A stretch of 40,421 nucleotides of DNA, taken from NCBI GenBank assembly GCA_015501075.1, contig JADNYJ010000296.1, positions 1 through 40,421 of the forward strand, given 5' to 3'. Below the pieces are notes generated by a model that worked only from the letters and a program-made list of their open reading frames with translations, made no database searches and had not been told where the DNA came from. Positions 29,471-40,077 of this stretch are shown here, in pieces (the first letter of the stretch is position 1; the number at the start of each line of letters is the position of its first letter). Position numbers and translations under genes: made by a program. Origin of the DNA: Gymnopilus junonius (taxonomy: Eukaryota > Basidiomycota > Agaricomycetes > Agaricales > Galerinaceae).

Positions 29471-31440
29471 ATGTCGTCCTTTTCCTTTGTACCACGTTCT
29501 GTAAAGAGGAGAAAAATTGAAGCACCGACGGTACAAGAACAAGTGAGTACCAAATTTGTTGATTTAGAAGGAACACCCGCTGGAGCTCGCACCGCAAGTG
29601 AGGATCATCCACCTTCAAAGGCCGACCACAAAACAGCTCAGCCGGGGGAAACTTTGAGCGATGTTGCTTCAGCGCCGGATCGACATAGCGAAAGTGACAG
29701 AACTCGAGTAAACACCAGTCGCGGTATCAAAAAACCTAAAGGGGCAGATTTGGAAGACCTGGCCATTCTCATTTGGCTTTCCTTGTCGGATTATGCCTTA
29801 TGGGCAGATTCCGACTTGCGCAGGAGAATCGACTTGGGCCCTCAATCACACAACCATACAGAAGAAGAGCAGACGGATAACTCATATGGCCAACGCGGAT
29901 GTGCGTTTTACGAACTTATTTGGATTTCGTTTTCTGACGAACTCCATCATTTTTAGACATTCCATTAGCCTATCTTCGAAGCCATTCCGCTGTCTTTCAT
30001 GCAGCTTCGTCGTCAGCCAACCTAATTGACCAGCCCGAAAGTGTCTACGTCAAGGCGATCCGCACTTATGCAAGTCATCTGGTGGACGTTAGGTTCATTG
30101 TCTCCAATGATGCAACTTTACGCGGGACAAATTACTGGAAACAGCCGTCGTCTTCGCCAATAGGATACGAAGTTAAGCGAAAAATAGCAACGAACACTCT
30201 TGACAATTTGGGGAAATCTGACTGGGAGAAGTTGACTGTTTATGTGGTCAGTTTACCCTTCACGTTCGGCCCTCCTGAAGATTGATGTGATAGTCACTCA
30301 GGAGAATATACCCAATCAATACAGAACTCTGCCAGGAGTTGCAAAGCTTATCACTTCTCTTCTACCTGCATCCTCTGAAATACGCCATACAAAAGTGCAG
30401 AGCGTGTCATTCCCACCTCATCATAACGATAAGCCTGGATCAGTACCCATTGGCAAAGGCTTCGCTCTGGTCACTCTATCTGATCCGAAGGACTGCCAAT
30501 TTCTGCTGGAGACTTGGCCGTGGGATGTAGGACAACCAAAGATCAAGGATGACACTGGACGCGTGCAAGAGCCGCTTGAAAAGGAAGCTCGGAAGTATGG
30601 ATTGCGCTGTTTGAGTAGGTCACGCTGGGAAGAGTTGAAGGCGGAATACCTCATCTATCGGCAGGAACTGGTTGAGGAATTGAATGTCGAAAGCGCAGCT
30701 CAACGGAAGATCAGCACAGCGATTTCAAGGATTGGCCCCGCACAAAAATCCGCACCTGGACCAGACCGTAAACCTGAAGATGCTAGAAAACTCGAATCAC
30801 TCGAGGCACCGACCATTGATCCCAATTCTCGTTTTCCGCCTGGTTGCCTTGTGTTTGTTCGTAATGTGCATCCAGAAACGAACAAGACCACTCTTCGTAC
30901 TCTCTTCTCCCAGGCATGTCAAGCAACTGACGGTTCGCCCCCTGCCAGCAGCGCAGATGGACTAGACTATATCGATTATCTCAAAGGTCTCGATTCTGTA
31001 CAGTATCGTTCCATCTTTTGCTATTCAACTAATTAGTCAACTGACTCATTATCCCATCTTTAGTGTCATATTCGCCTACGTTCGCAGGCTCATGCAAAAC
31101 ATTTCGTGCAGTACTTTTCCACGCACCCAACTATCCAAACTGCGGGTCTTGATGGGGTAGGAACGCTACGCTCCTCTCCTAACCAGGAACGTGTCAAATC
31201 AGAAGGTATGATCCCCGAGTTGGTTCTTGGAAAACGAGAAGAACTATATTGGGAGAAGATTCCTGAAAAGGTCAGAAGACAGGCAGTGGAAAAGGCTCTG
31301 AGTGTGCTTGATGGGAGCGAAGGGAGAGATAACAGTGCGACCCACGAGGGTACAAGCAACAAGAGAAAGAACCGGAGAAAGGTTGGTCCTTTCCCTATAT
31401 TCGATCATTATTTTCGACTAATAATGTTTCGTAGAAGTAA
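29471..31440 (+). CDS. LARP7/Pof8-like RNA-binding protein with xRRM
   Basis: Exons 29471-29900, 29957-30246, 30302-30997, 31064-31381, 31435-31440 give 579 aa; introns 53-66 nt, phases verified. Three parts: a degenerate La motif (DYALWADSDLRRRI, then YIPLAYLRSHSAVF, about residues 105-175); an RRM starting LTVYVENIPNQYRTLPGVAK (about 236) with the RNP1-like KGFALVTL; and from about 417 an xRRM (CLVFVRNVHPETNKTTLRTL, DYIDYLKGLDSCHIRLRS, YWEKIPEKVRRQAVEKAL), the hallmark of genuine La and LARP7 proteins. LARP7 proteins hold 7SK or telomerase RNA; in fission yeast Pof8 is a telomerase RNA subunit. A basic tail (NKRKNRRKK) ends the protein. Telomerase RNA is the likely partner, by homology only. 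Confidence 0.85.
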
Positions 31441-32151
31441 AAATAGTCTGTCGCCGCTGATATGATCAATGGCATTGCTTCTTATTCAACATTCAAGTAA
31501 CTTCGCTGTCGAAAGCTTATCTTGTACATGTAGTCGGCGGCGTATTTTATGAGCGCATTTCCTTTCAGTTCTTTTTCTGAATGTGACTCATTGCAGCGTT
31601 TTGATGGCGTTCTTTGTTTAGAACCTTACACGCAATGTGTTTGATATTGGTCCTTCACCAAGATAGAACGAAGCTTTCTAATTATTGTATTTCCATCTTT
31701 TCAGCGCAATAGTGTCCTATCTCTGGCTGATTGTAATCGAGATACGACCGCGTTTCGACCTAACCTGTGAGTTAGATGCTGTGGCTTCCATTGAACAACG
31801 TATATATAACAGCTGCCAGTACTTTCATCTGGCCTTTTGGTTTTTAGAAGCGCAAAAATGAAGGTCGTGTTGTTGTAATACTGCTCGGGTTTCGCGGGAT
31901 GAACCTTCTATCTCTCCCAATTAAGCACTAAGTGCATTCCTTCTATGCACTTTCTTCTTGATTATCTTCTGCAGCGTTCTGCAGAGTTCTGATCCTGATG
32001 TACCTGACAACCCTTCCTGAATACCTGCTTCAAATTTCAATTCTCTTGTCAATGTTTTCATCAATATTTATCTTCATCCTTTTCCCACAGAAAGTGTTCA
32101 AATACGTATTTCGATAGTCTTTTCCAGTGCAGCCTTGTACCGGTCTCTGCG
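31441..32151. other. Intergenic, no gene seen
   Basis: 3' flank of the LARP7-like gene and 5' flank of the DUF6534 gene. AT-rich with CT tracts before 32152. Confidence 0.5.
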
Positions 32152-34045
32152 ATGGGCTTCCTAGATGATCTATTTGGCCCTACTCTGCTGGGTATAATTT
32201 TCAATGCCTGGTCTGTCGTTTTTTCCCGATGCGCCTCAACAATTTCATTGACCAATTCTATGTAGGGTGGTAGGGGCGATTTGCCTGCAGGCGTACCACT
32301 ACTATATCGACTTTCCCTGGGACAAGATGGCACTGAAGTTGTTGGTAATTGTCAGCTTTTCAATGAGGACAGGAAACGAACTGACGTGGACTAGGTCCCT
32401 TGGACTGTGTAAGTGCCATTTTCTACAGTTGTTCATCCCAAAAATTCACGTTATTCGCAGGCTTCTGCAACTCTTCAACTTGTAAATTATGACTTATTGT
32501 TCTGATTTCTAATTTCTTTACCGATTGCATAGAGCTGTCCAGTCTGCGATGCTTTATCGATATCTTGTCTTGTCCTCGGGGGTCGTCAATGGCGTTCTCC
32601 CGGTTTCTTGGTAATGATGCTCCAGTTCGATGCATTCCCTTTGACAAACTATTCAATGACAGGTTATGGGTCCTGTACCTAGGCTTAACTGTAGGCATTA
32701 TTGTTCAAGACGTGGTTCATTTTCTTAATTCTTCTGGCGGTTTCACAGGCTATTGCTGCATGCACCGTCCAAATATTCTACGCCTACCGAATCTTCATCA
32801 GTAAGCTTCTCTTGAATCACATCTTTCTGTGCTGATTTTCTGTAACCATACGACAGTGAATGGACGAACACTTTTTATACCAGCCATGATTGTAAGAGTC
32901 GCCTGCTGGCTTCCTCCTGTCTATTGACGTTTTGTCCTCAGCTGCTCTTTTCTTTTACCGCAACTGGTGTGTAATAATTCCTTGTTGATGAACTAGCATT
33001 GAAGACCCCCGAAGGGTCTTGTTGGGTTATTGTGATCAAGGGATTGTCGACGTCTGAGCAATTTGATCAACTTGAACATGCCAAGGTTGGTCTTTTTTTA
33101 TGCAAATTTTCAGCATGCCCATCTTTACTTTATTACTTATTTTAGTGGACCTTCTTGCTCTGGCTGTCGTGCACCGGAGCCGCTGACGTTCCCGTTGCAA
33201 TCTTCCAACTCTACTACTTGCAGCGTGACCGTAGGGGAATGACAAGGTCGTTACTATTTTTTTTACTTGCAGGTCATTATTCAACCTCAAAGCATTCATA
33301 ACAGTGTCAATCGATTTGTCGATATTCTTGTTCTTTATCTTCTCAGCACTGGTCTTCTTACAAGGCAAGGCCCATTCTGCATGTGATATTTCGCGCTCAT
33401 GAATGTTCTCAGTTTTTTTGCCATTGCTGAGGTCATTACGGTAAATGTCCATAAAGGTGTAATATTTGACATACAGTACTGACAGATGTGTACGTAGTTC
33501 GCAATCGGTTCCAATTTCGCAAGTGTTTTCCTTAGCTATCAGATGGGCGCCTGTGAGTTGTTTTATACTTCGATTCATGTCTGTTTCTAAGAAATTAATT
33601 TGCTGTGCAATCAGTCCATACTGTTTCCTTCCTGGCCAAGTAAGTCGAGTTGTCAAAATTTGTCGACGAGTATGAGTGACACTTGAAAAAAGCTTGGATG
33701 CAAGGCGATACTTGAAGATTGTCGATAGAATAGACAACAGACCAAAGTCTGTGGTTGGCCCAAATGGTACCCTTCATCATACCTTGGAAATAATATGCGT
33801 AGGACCGCTTGAATGGGAAGCCCTCGACTTAAAAGTTGGATCCAACTCTCAATCCCCTAATCTAAATATGGACTCTCAATTTAATATTACCGAGGTCAGT
33901 GAAATATCATACCAACAGCATGCTGTCGTTAAATTTCTTCTCACAGGGCTCTCTGGTTGATGGCGGGTCGGATTTTAAGTTGAAAGAAAGTAATAAGATC
34001 CCAAGCGGGACAATCACCGAAGAGCACACCCTTGGCAATGAGTGA
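32152..34045 (+). CDS. DUF6534 family seven-helix membrane protein (17 exons)
   Basis: 340 aa assembled from exons 32152-32191, 32274-32344, 32395-32408, 32461-32481, 32533-32610, 32663-32690, 32749-32800, 32857-32891, 32942-32966, 32997-33085, 33146-33246, 33305-33364, 33413-33440, 33498-33552, 33615-33639, 33693-33894, 33947-34045. Phase is consistent at all 16 junctions. Anchors: LFGPTLLGAICLQAYHYYID, LAVQSAMLYRYLVLSS, TAIAACTVQIFYAYRIFI, WTFLLWLSCTGAADVPVAIF, SVNRFVDILVLYLLSTGLLT and MGAFHTVSFLANLDARRYL, in the order of the basidiomycete DUF6534 family. About seven hydrophobic helices; hydrophilic C-tail from about residue 250. Function unknown, receptor-like by topology. Intron 12 (33365-33412) uses a GC donor; intron 9 (32967-32996) is only 30 nt as drawn, so that junction is the weakest. 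Confidence 0.8.
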
Positions 34046-34733
34046 TCCTCATCTCTATCTGAATTAGTCATTGCGTCAAGAGGAGTAAGGCTCACGTCCA
34101 CAAACTTTTTATGTAATTTAATACGCAGGCGTAAATTGTGTTTGGGGCATATTCTGATTAGGTTTTACTAAGACTTCACTCAAATAGTTGTCCAGTAGTA
34201 CACAAATAAGTAGTCTCTGACTCTCTCGACTCGACTTGGACTCGACTCCATTTGGCAATGGATATACTTGCATCTGTTCTGGGCCGTCCATATGAGGGCC
34301 CCTCCTTCTCATATCCGTGAAAGGTCTGGTCTTTTTGATAAGAATACCGAAGAGAGACAAAAGAGAGATGCCCCAGTCTGTGCGGACAAATTAGAGTCTG
34401 AGTGTCACAGTTGTGTCACTCGCATTAGCTGCCCACGTGGAAAAGTGCGAAATTACCTAATTTAGCGATGTTCAATGTCAACACATCATTTACGTTCAGA
34501 TGACTCCCCTGTACATGCCTTGATTTTTCATTCCTGTCTTCTGCATAACGCTGCTTTCAGCTTATTTCTCTTTTCCTTTATGATTTGCCTGTTTCGCAAT
34601 TTTATCCGTGAGTATCTTCTCTAAGTATCTTAGCACGAGGTTCACTCGCTGAAATTCTGTCGTGACACCCCGTCTAGGTGCTTTTTGATTAATAGAATTT
34701 TTGTCGCCGTTTACAGTGATTTTTTCCTAAGCC
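34046..34733. other. Intergenic, no gene seen
   Basis: Short frames only; an 80-codon leftward frame at 34118-34360 begins with TTG and has no support. The region contains the tandem-like GACTCTCTCGACTCGACTTGGACTCGACTC (about 34207-34245). Confidence 0.45.
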
Positions 34734-36484
34734 ATGGGAGCAGGACAATCAAAATTTGGAAAGAATAGCCATCAAACTCATTACCCTTGGGGCGCACCTG
34801 GTTATGCACCACCGTATCCGCCTCAGCCGCCTTTCATTCCCGCTTATGGGCCACAGGCTTTTCCTCCTGGGCCAGTGTATCCTCAGCAACTCCCAGGGTT
34901 TATACCTCCTGCAGCATATGGACAAGGAGCAGCTCTCCCACCCCCGCAGTTGAACTGGCTCCCACAGGACAGACAAAGAAAGAGAAAGTCGAGACGGACG
35001 CAGTCAGAAAGGTTTGTGGGGGGATTCGCTGGCGAAGCGCCTCGACCAAGTAGTATGTTTGTGATAGAGAAGCGACAAATTTCCTCTCACGCATCTTATT
35101 TCAGTGCAAACGAGGCGTGTTCACTCCGAATCACGTAGGAAGGCAAGTGAAGGAGCTCCTGTCATTCCTCCAGCATCAGCGGCACCAAACCGAGCGCCCT
35201 CACACCGCGCGCCGACACCATTCATTCCTCCCTTAGGAAGAGACGAAGACACTGAGTCTGATGAAGAGGATGAGGAAGATCGTCCAAGAGATCCTCCGGC
35301 TGCCATTGGCAGGAACGCTTCCCGTCACTCTCGAGTACGTTATCCTACTCCTCCGCCCATAGATGCAAACATAGAGAGTGTTCTTCAGCCAATGGAGCCT
35401 GCTAGCTCTTCTGCCTTTGGCCCTACGGGTCCGCGGCCCATGACACCTTTGGAGAATCCTCTTCCCCCACCACCAAGGGATTTGTACGAGATGACGCCAT
35501 ATAAATCTCTATTAACCCTACCTCAGACAACAGCGTTGCTGACAGCCACCTACGGAGCGCACCATCTATCAGATACAGGAGCTCAACTTGGACTGCAGCC
35601 AACCGTCAAGCGGAAGAAATCTGGAAAGGGTCTTTTCAGAGCGTTTAGCAAGCGGGACAAACAAAAGGAACCAGAACAACCTCGAGTACAGTTCATTCCT
35701 ATTTTCGTTCCACCAAAGGACCAGCAATCAAAGGACCCACAGCTGTCTGCTACACAACCAGATGACCTTACTAGGTCAATGTCGCGGCAAAGCCGACGGC
35801 CGCCGTCAAATTTTCCAGCAGGGCCTTCCAGCATGCCGCAACAAAACACCAATCCATTTCCAACTGCAAGTACTGGTCCACCCACGGGCGTGAGCTTCAA
35901 TCCTGGACCATCCACATCCAGCTCTGCAACTCCCCGGCCACAAATGCCACCTGTGCCACCATTCCCCAGCAGCCCTCCTGCTATTCGATTTGATCAAGAA
36001 TCTCTTCCTTTTAGCGCTTTTTTGAATCACTCTCCCCATCGGATAATATACCGGAACGCGGTATATCCGTCCGCTTTGCATCTCTATGAGGCGATGAAAT
36101 TCATAGATTACAAACCCGAGATAGCGGAGGTCATCAGGAATGTTCCAACGACCCTGGACGTTTATCCCGTTTCGGTCAAGTTCCAAAACCTGCAGAGGCC
36201 TGATTGGAGTAAGATATATCTGAGTAAGGTGTGTTCTCTCGGGTTTTTCCTCTTTGCTAAACCCTTGGATTGACTCGAATCTGAAGATGGAGGAGGTGCT
36301 AACGCTGAAAGTAAACCAGCATCCTGATCTACGCAAGCTGCTTCTCGACACCGTTGATGCACGGATAATTTACACAGACCCTAATGATACTTATTGGGGA
36401 TCAGGCATGCAAGGCCAGGGAAACAATGAACTCGGCAAAGTCCTTGTCCGTGTTCGAGACAGATTGCGAACAGAAAACTTGTGA
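34734..36484 (+). CDS. NADAR-domain protein with N-myristoylation motif
   Basis: Exons 34734-35052, 35105-36228, 36287-36484; introns of 52 nt (GTATGT..TTTCAG) and 58 nt; 546 aa. It starts MGAGQSK, fitting the N-myristoylation rule (Gly2, Ser6), so membrane anchoring is likely. A Pro/Tyr-rich segment follows, then a long disordered region with basic (KRKSRRTQSE, VKRKKSGKGL) and acidic stretches. Residues about 404-546 form a YbiA/NADAR domain: PFSAFLNHSPHRIIYRNAVY, SALHLYEAMKF, then YWGSGMQGQGNNELGKVLVR at the end, the typical C-terminal motif. NADAR enzymes act on N-glycosidic ADP-ribose, including removal of ADP-ribose from guanine; the substrate here is unknown. Fungal NADAR proteins with long disordered N-termini are common in basidiomycetes. 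Confidence 0.87.
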
Positions 36485-36946
36485 CAGTCTTTATCCCCTT
36501 TTTTCTTACTTTGTCTTTTTCTCCTCCCAGCGACACCCTACGTGCCTTTTTCTCTCAGATTCCGCCATGCCACGCTTTCATGACATGGCAAAACACTGTT
36601 GCGTCTAGGCAATGACCATGATTCAGATCGACCTGATGATTCACTAACAAGACTTCATGACTCTAAGCATATAGAATGCTATGTAACGTACCTTGCTTCT
36701 TACGCCCATCTATGTACCGTAGTTATTAGTAGCAGTTTGATAATGAACAATCGTTTGCCCTGGAATAACGCTCTACTCAAAAGAAGCCAGTAACGGGGAC
36801 TACGTCTTTTCGATCATGTAGTACCCATCATGAGAGGTTTCTACAATGTTCTATGTATATCTAAGTAGCCTAAGATCGAATTACAAGCGTGCTTTCTGTT
36901 CACAGTGCACGAGCAATTCATGATCAGGCTGGTCAACAGTAGGTAA
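36485..36946. other. Intergenic between convergent genes
   Basis: 3' flanks of the NADAR gene and thioesterase A. Thioesterase A could extend leftward by one small exon across a GTGAGC..AACAG intron (about 36894-36961). No other gene seen. Confidence 0.4.
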
Positions 36947-37844
36947 TCAAGAAGAGCTCACCTGGAGATCCTGTCTTGAGCTACTCTCCTTTTGTGGTTC
37001 CCGCCCTTCTGACGGCATCATCTGCATTTGTGTTCCAGTAACAATCAATCTATGCTTCCCGGTGTCCCAAATCTATGGAAACGGAAACTATGTTTCAGGA
37101 AGCAGCACATCTAATTAGAAAAAAGGGCTCTCACCTCGCATTTACAGCACCCCACATCCCCTCGTGTTGATATCGACCGACTGATCAGTGTAATTTTGGA
37201 GCCACTGAAGCCTTCCAACCGTCAATCATATGAGTTGTGAGACTATTGATAGACAAAGGCTTACGGTCCAGGAGCCAGGTGGTGAAAGAAGATATTCATG
37301 GTTTGGGAGACACCAATAGATAAGTGCTCGCCGCCCTCGCCGGCTTCCACCATCCTCATTAATAGCAGAGAGATTGCAGAGCCCCTGAGGAGTAAAGGAT
37401 GGCTTCATGAGCGAACTTTCGGAGGAATGATGGGAAAGCCTCCTACTCGTCTATCAGAGAGTACAAGCTCCAGGGACTCAGGATTCCTCCTTCATCGCAC
37501 ATATCTATACCGAATCTAGTTCAATACATGAGCATCAAACAGTAATGTCAGAACTCACCCGGAGTGACCTCAAGCTCACAAACTATCTTGGTAGAGACTT
37601 TCCCTGGATTATCAATCGAAGACTCCAGAGAGACCTCCTTGATCAATACGTGCTTCCTTGTTGCATACTCGAAGCCTACATCGCCCCGTATTGCTAGTAA
37701 GCCGTACCACGTCAGTGCAGCCCTCTTTATCGAGAGAGGCGCGTTTCCGGCTATGCTTGCCATGACTTCCGGAGGTATGGGCTCAAAGACATTATCCGCT
37801 GGGAGGCATGGCCAGTGGTTCCAATGCTTATACCAGCTAGTCAT
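36947..37844 (-). CDS. HotDog-fold thioesterase (PaaI/ACOT13-like), copy A
   Basis: Exons (leftward) 37559-37844, 37447-37504, 37265-37384, 37135-37204, 36947-37072; introns 54-62 nt; 219 aa without lesions. HotDog features: beta strand KHVLIKEVSLESSIDNPG, KIVCELEVT then DMCDEGGILSPWSLYSLIDE (counterpart of the HGG..D loop-helix, with Ser-Pro where Acot13-type proteins have His-Gly), GVSQTMNIFFHHLAPGPGSK, and the final strand CEIWDTGKHRLIVTGTQMQM. Family members hydrolyse acyl-CoA thioesters as dimers or tetramers. Loss of the canonical HG pair raises doubt about normal catalysis. The last exon runs on with EGREPQKESSSRQDLQVSSS; splicing at GTGAGC could replace the last three residues. Confidence 0.82.
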
Positions 37845-38090
37845 CCAGGTTGAAATATTGGTCGTATTGTACGGCTATGAGATAGGCCGATATGTGAAAG
37901 ACGGGGAAGAACAAGAAATGAGATGGGCGTTGAGCATGACCATGATTATGCCGGTGACTTATCACCCGCCAAGGGGCCGGGTATCAATTTAGTTACATTT
38001 CGGAGTTTCTCCAGACTACTTACTGCGCCTCCTTTTTTAATGCTTGGCCGTATCACTATCTCTAAGGAAATTACAGGGTGGATTGAAATA
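37845..38090. other. Short intergenic between thioesterases A and B
   Basis: Promoter of copy A. Nothing else recognised. Confidence 0.4.
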
Positions 38091-38884
38091 CTAGTATTTT
38101 GCCATCCATTGATAAGGAGTTGAAGGAGGCATCATTTGCTGTATCCCAGATGCCACTAGATGGTTATGTCCTATGTCCCATATCTAATTAAATAGCGTCA
38201 GTTAATGTCTAGTACGAGCATATATCAGTTATTTAAAACTCGCCTCGCATTTCCCAACGTATTTATCTAATCCAGAGGATATAGATGTGCTTACGATACG
38301 TAACTTCGCCCCTCTTGAATTCGTTCAGTGTTAATATTTCTTATGGAGGCAGGTTAATCTTACGGAAGAGCAGAACGATGATAAAATGTATTTATCGTTT
38401 GCGATACTCCTGGAGAATCGTTAAAACCATTATGAGCATTGGCAACGACCATAGCCACTGTAGAGCATCTGAAGGGAAGGATTAATATGTAACTTGCAAC
38501 AAGTTTACGGCCGACCGACTCATCAAGAAGAAAGAATGTACACCCTTCATGTAAAACGCCCCTTGCATTGCACATATCTGAAAAGCAAGAGGAGTATCGT
38601 TGCATTTTTACTTTCGAAACACAAACTAATACTTAACTACCTTCAGTGACTTCGATTTCGCAGACCACCTTTCCGTCAATAAACTCAGGATCGTCCACGT
38701 TGGGCAAAATTGACACTTCAGTGACCCTAAGCCTTCCAGAAATAGATCCTGCAAAGCCCTTTCCTTTATTTCGAAAGAAGGCGAGCCATTTTACAGGGAT
38801 TTCCTTAATCTCGGTGGAAGCGTTGCCCTCTACGCCCGAAATCAGGTTGTTTGGTGAATGTGGTGAAGTTGATCTCTCGCACAA
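38091..38884 (-). CDS. HotDog-fold thioesterase, copy B (start codon not found)
   Basis: Exons (leftward) 38641 to at least 38884, 38520-38577, 38364-38468, 38244-38313, 38091-38183; introns 50-63 nt at the same places as copy A, with exons 2 and 4 of equal length (58 and 70 nt). Reads ISGVEGNASTEIKE, RLRVTEVSILPNVDDPEF, KVVCEIEVTEDMCNARGVLH, FFLLDECSTVAMVVANAHNG, SPGVSQTINTFYHRSALP, GAKLRIVSTSISSGLDKYVG, KCEIWDIGHNHLVASGIQQM. HEG occupies the HGG position. The fourth intron (38184-38243) begins GCGAGT, a GC donor. No ATG opens exon 1: upstream in frame is ATG TAA (38905-38910 region). Either a 5' exon is missing from my model or the start has been lost. Confidence 0.7.
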
Positions 38885-38911
38885 CCCTGCCGCAGATTAC
38901 ATTTACATGCG

Positions 38912-39245
38912 GTAGGAGGCGAGGGAAAGCAGAAAAACGACGGTTGGTTGACCAGAGTAGGATGAGCGAGAGAGTTCCGAGAGAGTTAACCGGTTACCGA
39001 ATGGGCCGGGACTCGGAGCGTGTGAACATCGGCGCAAAACATTTCTGCATCAATCATCACTTTCGGCGGAAATACCAAAAACAAATGTAGGTCCACATAC
39101 TTCGGTGCTTACTGCATTAAGAGGGAAAGCGCCCTTTCGCCCAGCGCTAAGACCCCTCCCTACTCGAGAGTGTCAGAAACTTGAGCTAATCCATCGTTTC
39201 TAGACGCGAACCAAGCAAACCATATTCCCAAGCAAAGACCAGCCA
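38912..39245. promoter_or_regulatory. Intergenic between divergent thioesterases B and C
   Basis: About 330 bp shared upstream region. No start exon for copy B and no named element could be assigned. Confidence 0.4.
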
Positions 39246-40077
39246 ATGGACCACCGCCAGGGCTCAACCGTTTTTCGTCCTTTGCTGTGGAGGGACACAG
39301 AAGGCGGAGAACCTCCGGATATCTCGAAAATCAGGGGAAACATTTCCGACGAAGCAAAACGATATTGCTTGAGGATATTCGATTTTCATGTTAGTACGCC
39401 AGCAATTCGTACGGAGCTGATGTTGGCGGATGTTTGAGGCTGGTCGAAATAAACGTACAGCCGGGACGCGAAAACACAACGTTTGCAGAGACAGTCTTCG
39501 AGGTCACGATCAGGAAAGGTATGCGCTGGATATATCGTGTTTGTTGTTGGTGATTAACAACATTGTTCTTGTGAAAAGACATGTGTAACATATTCCGGAT
39601 TCTTCACGGGGCATGTGCGGCCTATATTGTAGACCTGTGTGTAGCAAAACACTGTGGGCGATGGACCAAGGCAGGCATTGACTTTTCATTTTGCAGCTGT
39701 TCCGTTTCGGCACTTGTGGCTCTCGGGACCGCACTCGGGTTCGATGCAACTGGAGTCTCTCAATCCATGAACCTTATCTGGCATCATCCAATTCGTTTGT
39801 AAGATCAAGTGCTTCGCATTTTAAGATGGATGCTTATGCAGAGCTATTTCATAGAGAAGAACATGTGAAAGTCATATCAATGTCAATGTCTGTGAAGGAG
39901 AAAGTTAGGACAATGAGATGCGAGGTCAGCATTAGGTCCTGAGCAGAGGAATCTCAACCATTGACTCTTCGATGACCTTTTTAGCTTTGGAGCAACAGCA
40001 TGCTTTGCATCTCCGCCGTACACTCTACTGTTCATGTTGATCGTGGAACCTATAGCAAAACCAGTGCAAAACTCTAA
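39246..40077 (+). CDS. HotDog-fold thioesterase, copy C (one-base deletion)
   Basis: Exons 39246-39518, 39579-39636, 39697-39794, 39842-39924, 39985-40077; introns 47-60 nt. Reads DISKIRGNISDEAKRYCLRI, then after a frame change RLVEINVQPGRENTTFAETV, DMCNIFRILHGACAAYIVDL (canonical LHGAC), CSVSALVALGTALGFDATGV, SQSMNLIWHHPIQL, EHVKVISMSMSVKEKVRTMR and CELWSNSMLCISAVHSTVHV. About 201 aa if one base is missing at the TTT run 39433-39435; as given, exon 1 meets TGA at 39435-39437. All downstream junctions are in phase only with that base added. An alternative GTTAGT..TTTGAG intron there does not keep phase. Either recently inactivated or an assembly error. It is the only copy retaining the HG motif. 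Confidence 0.72.

Noticed and set aside
34118..34360. 80-codon leftward frame
   Set aside because: Starts with TTG, low-quality composition, no family resemblance.
37441..37446. TAG in exon 2 of thioesterase A as a nonsense mutation
   Set aside because: The TAG lies inside a GTAGGA splice donor; the intron 37385-37446 restores the family sequence.
39384..39437. Intron GTTAGT..TTTGAG in thioesterase C instead of a deletion
   Set aside because: Removing it leaves the next segment out of phase and deletes a beta strand conserved in the paralogues.
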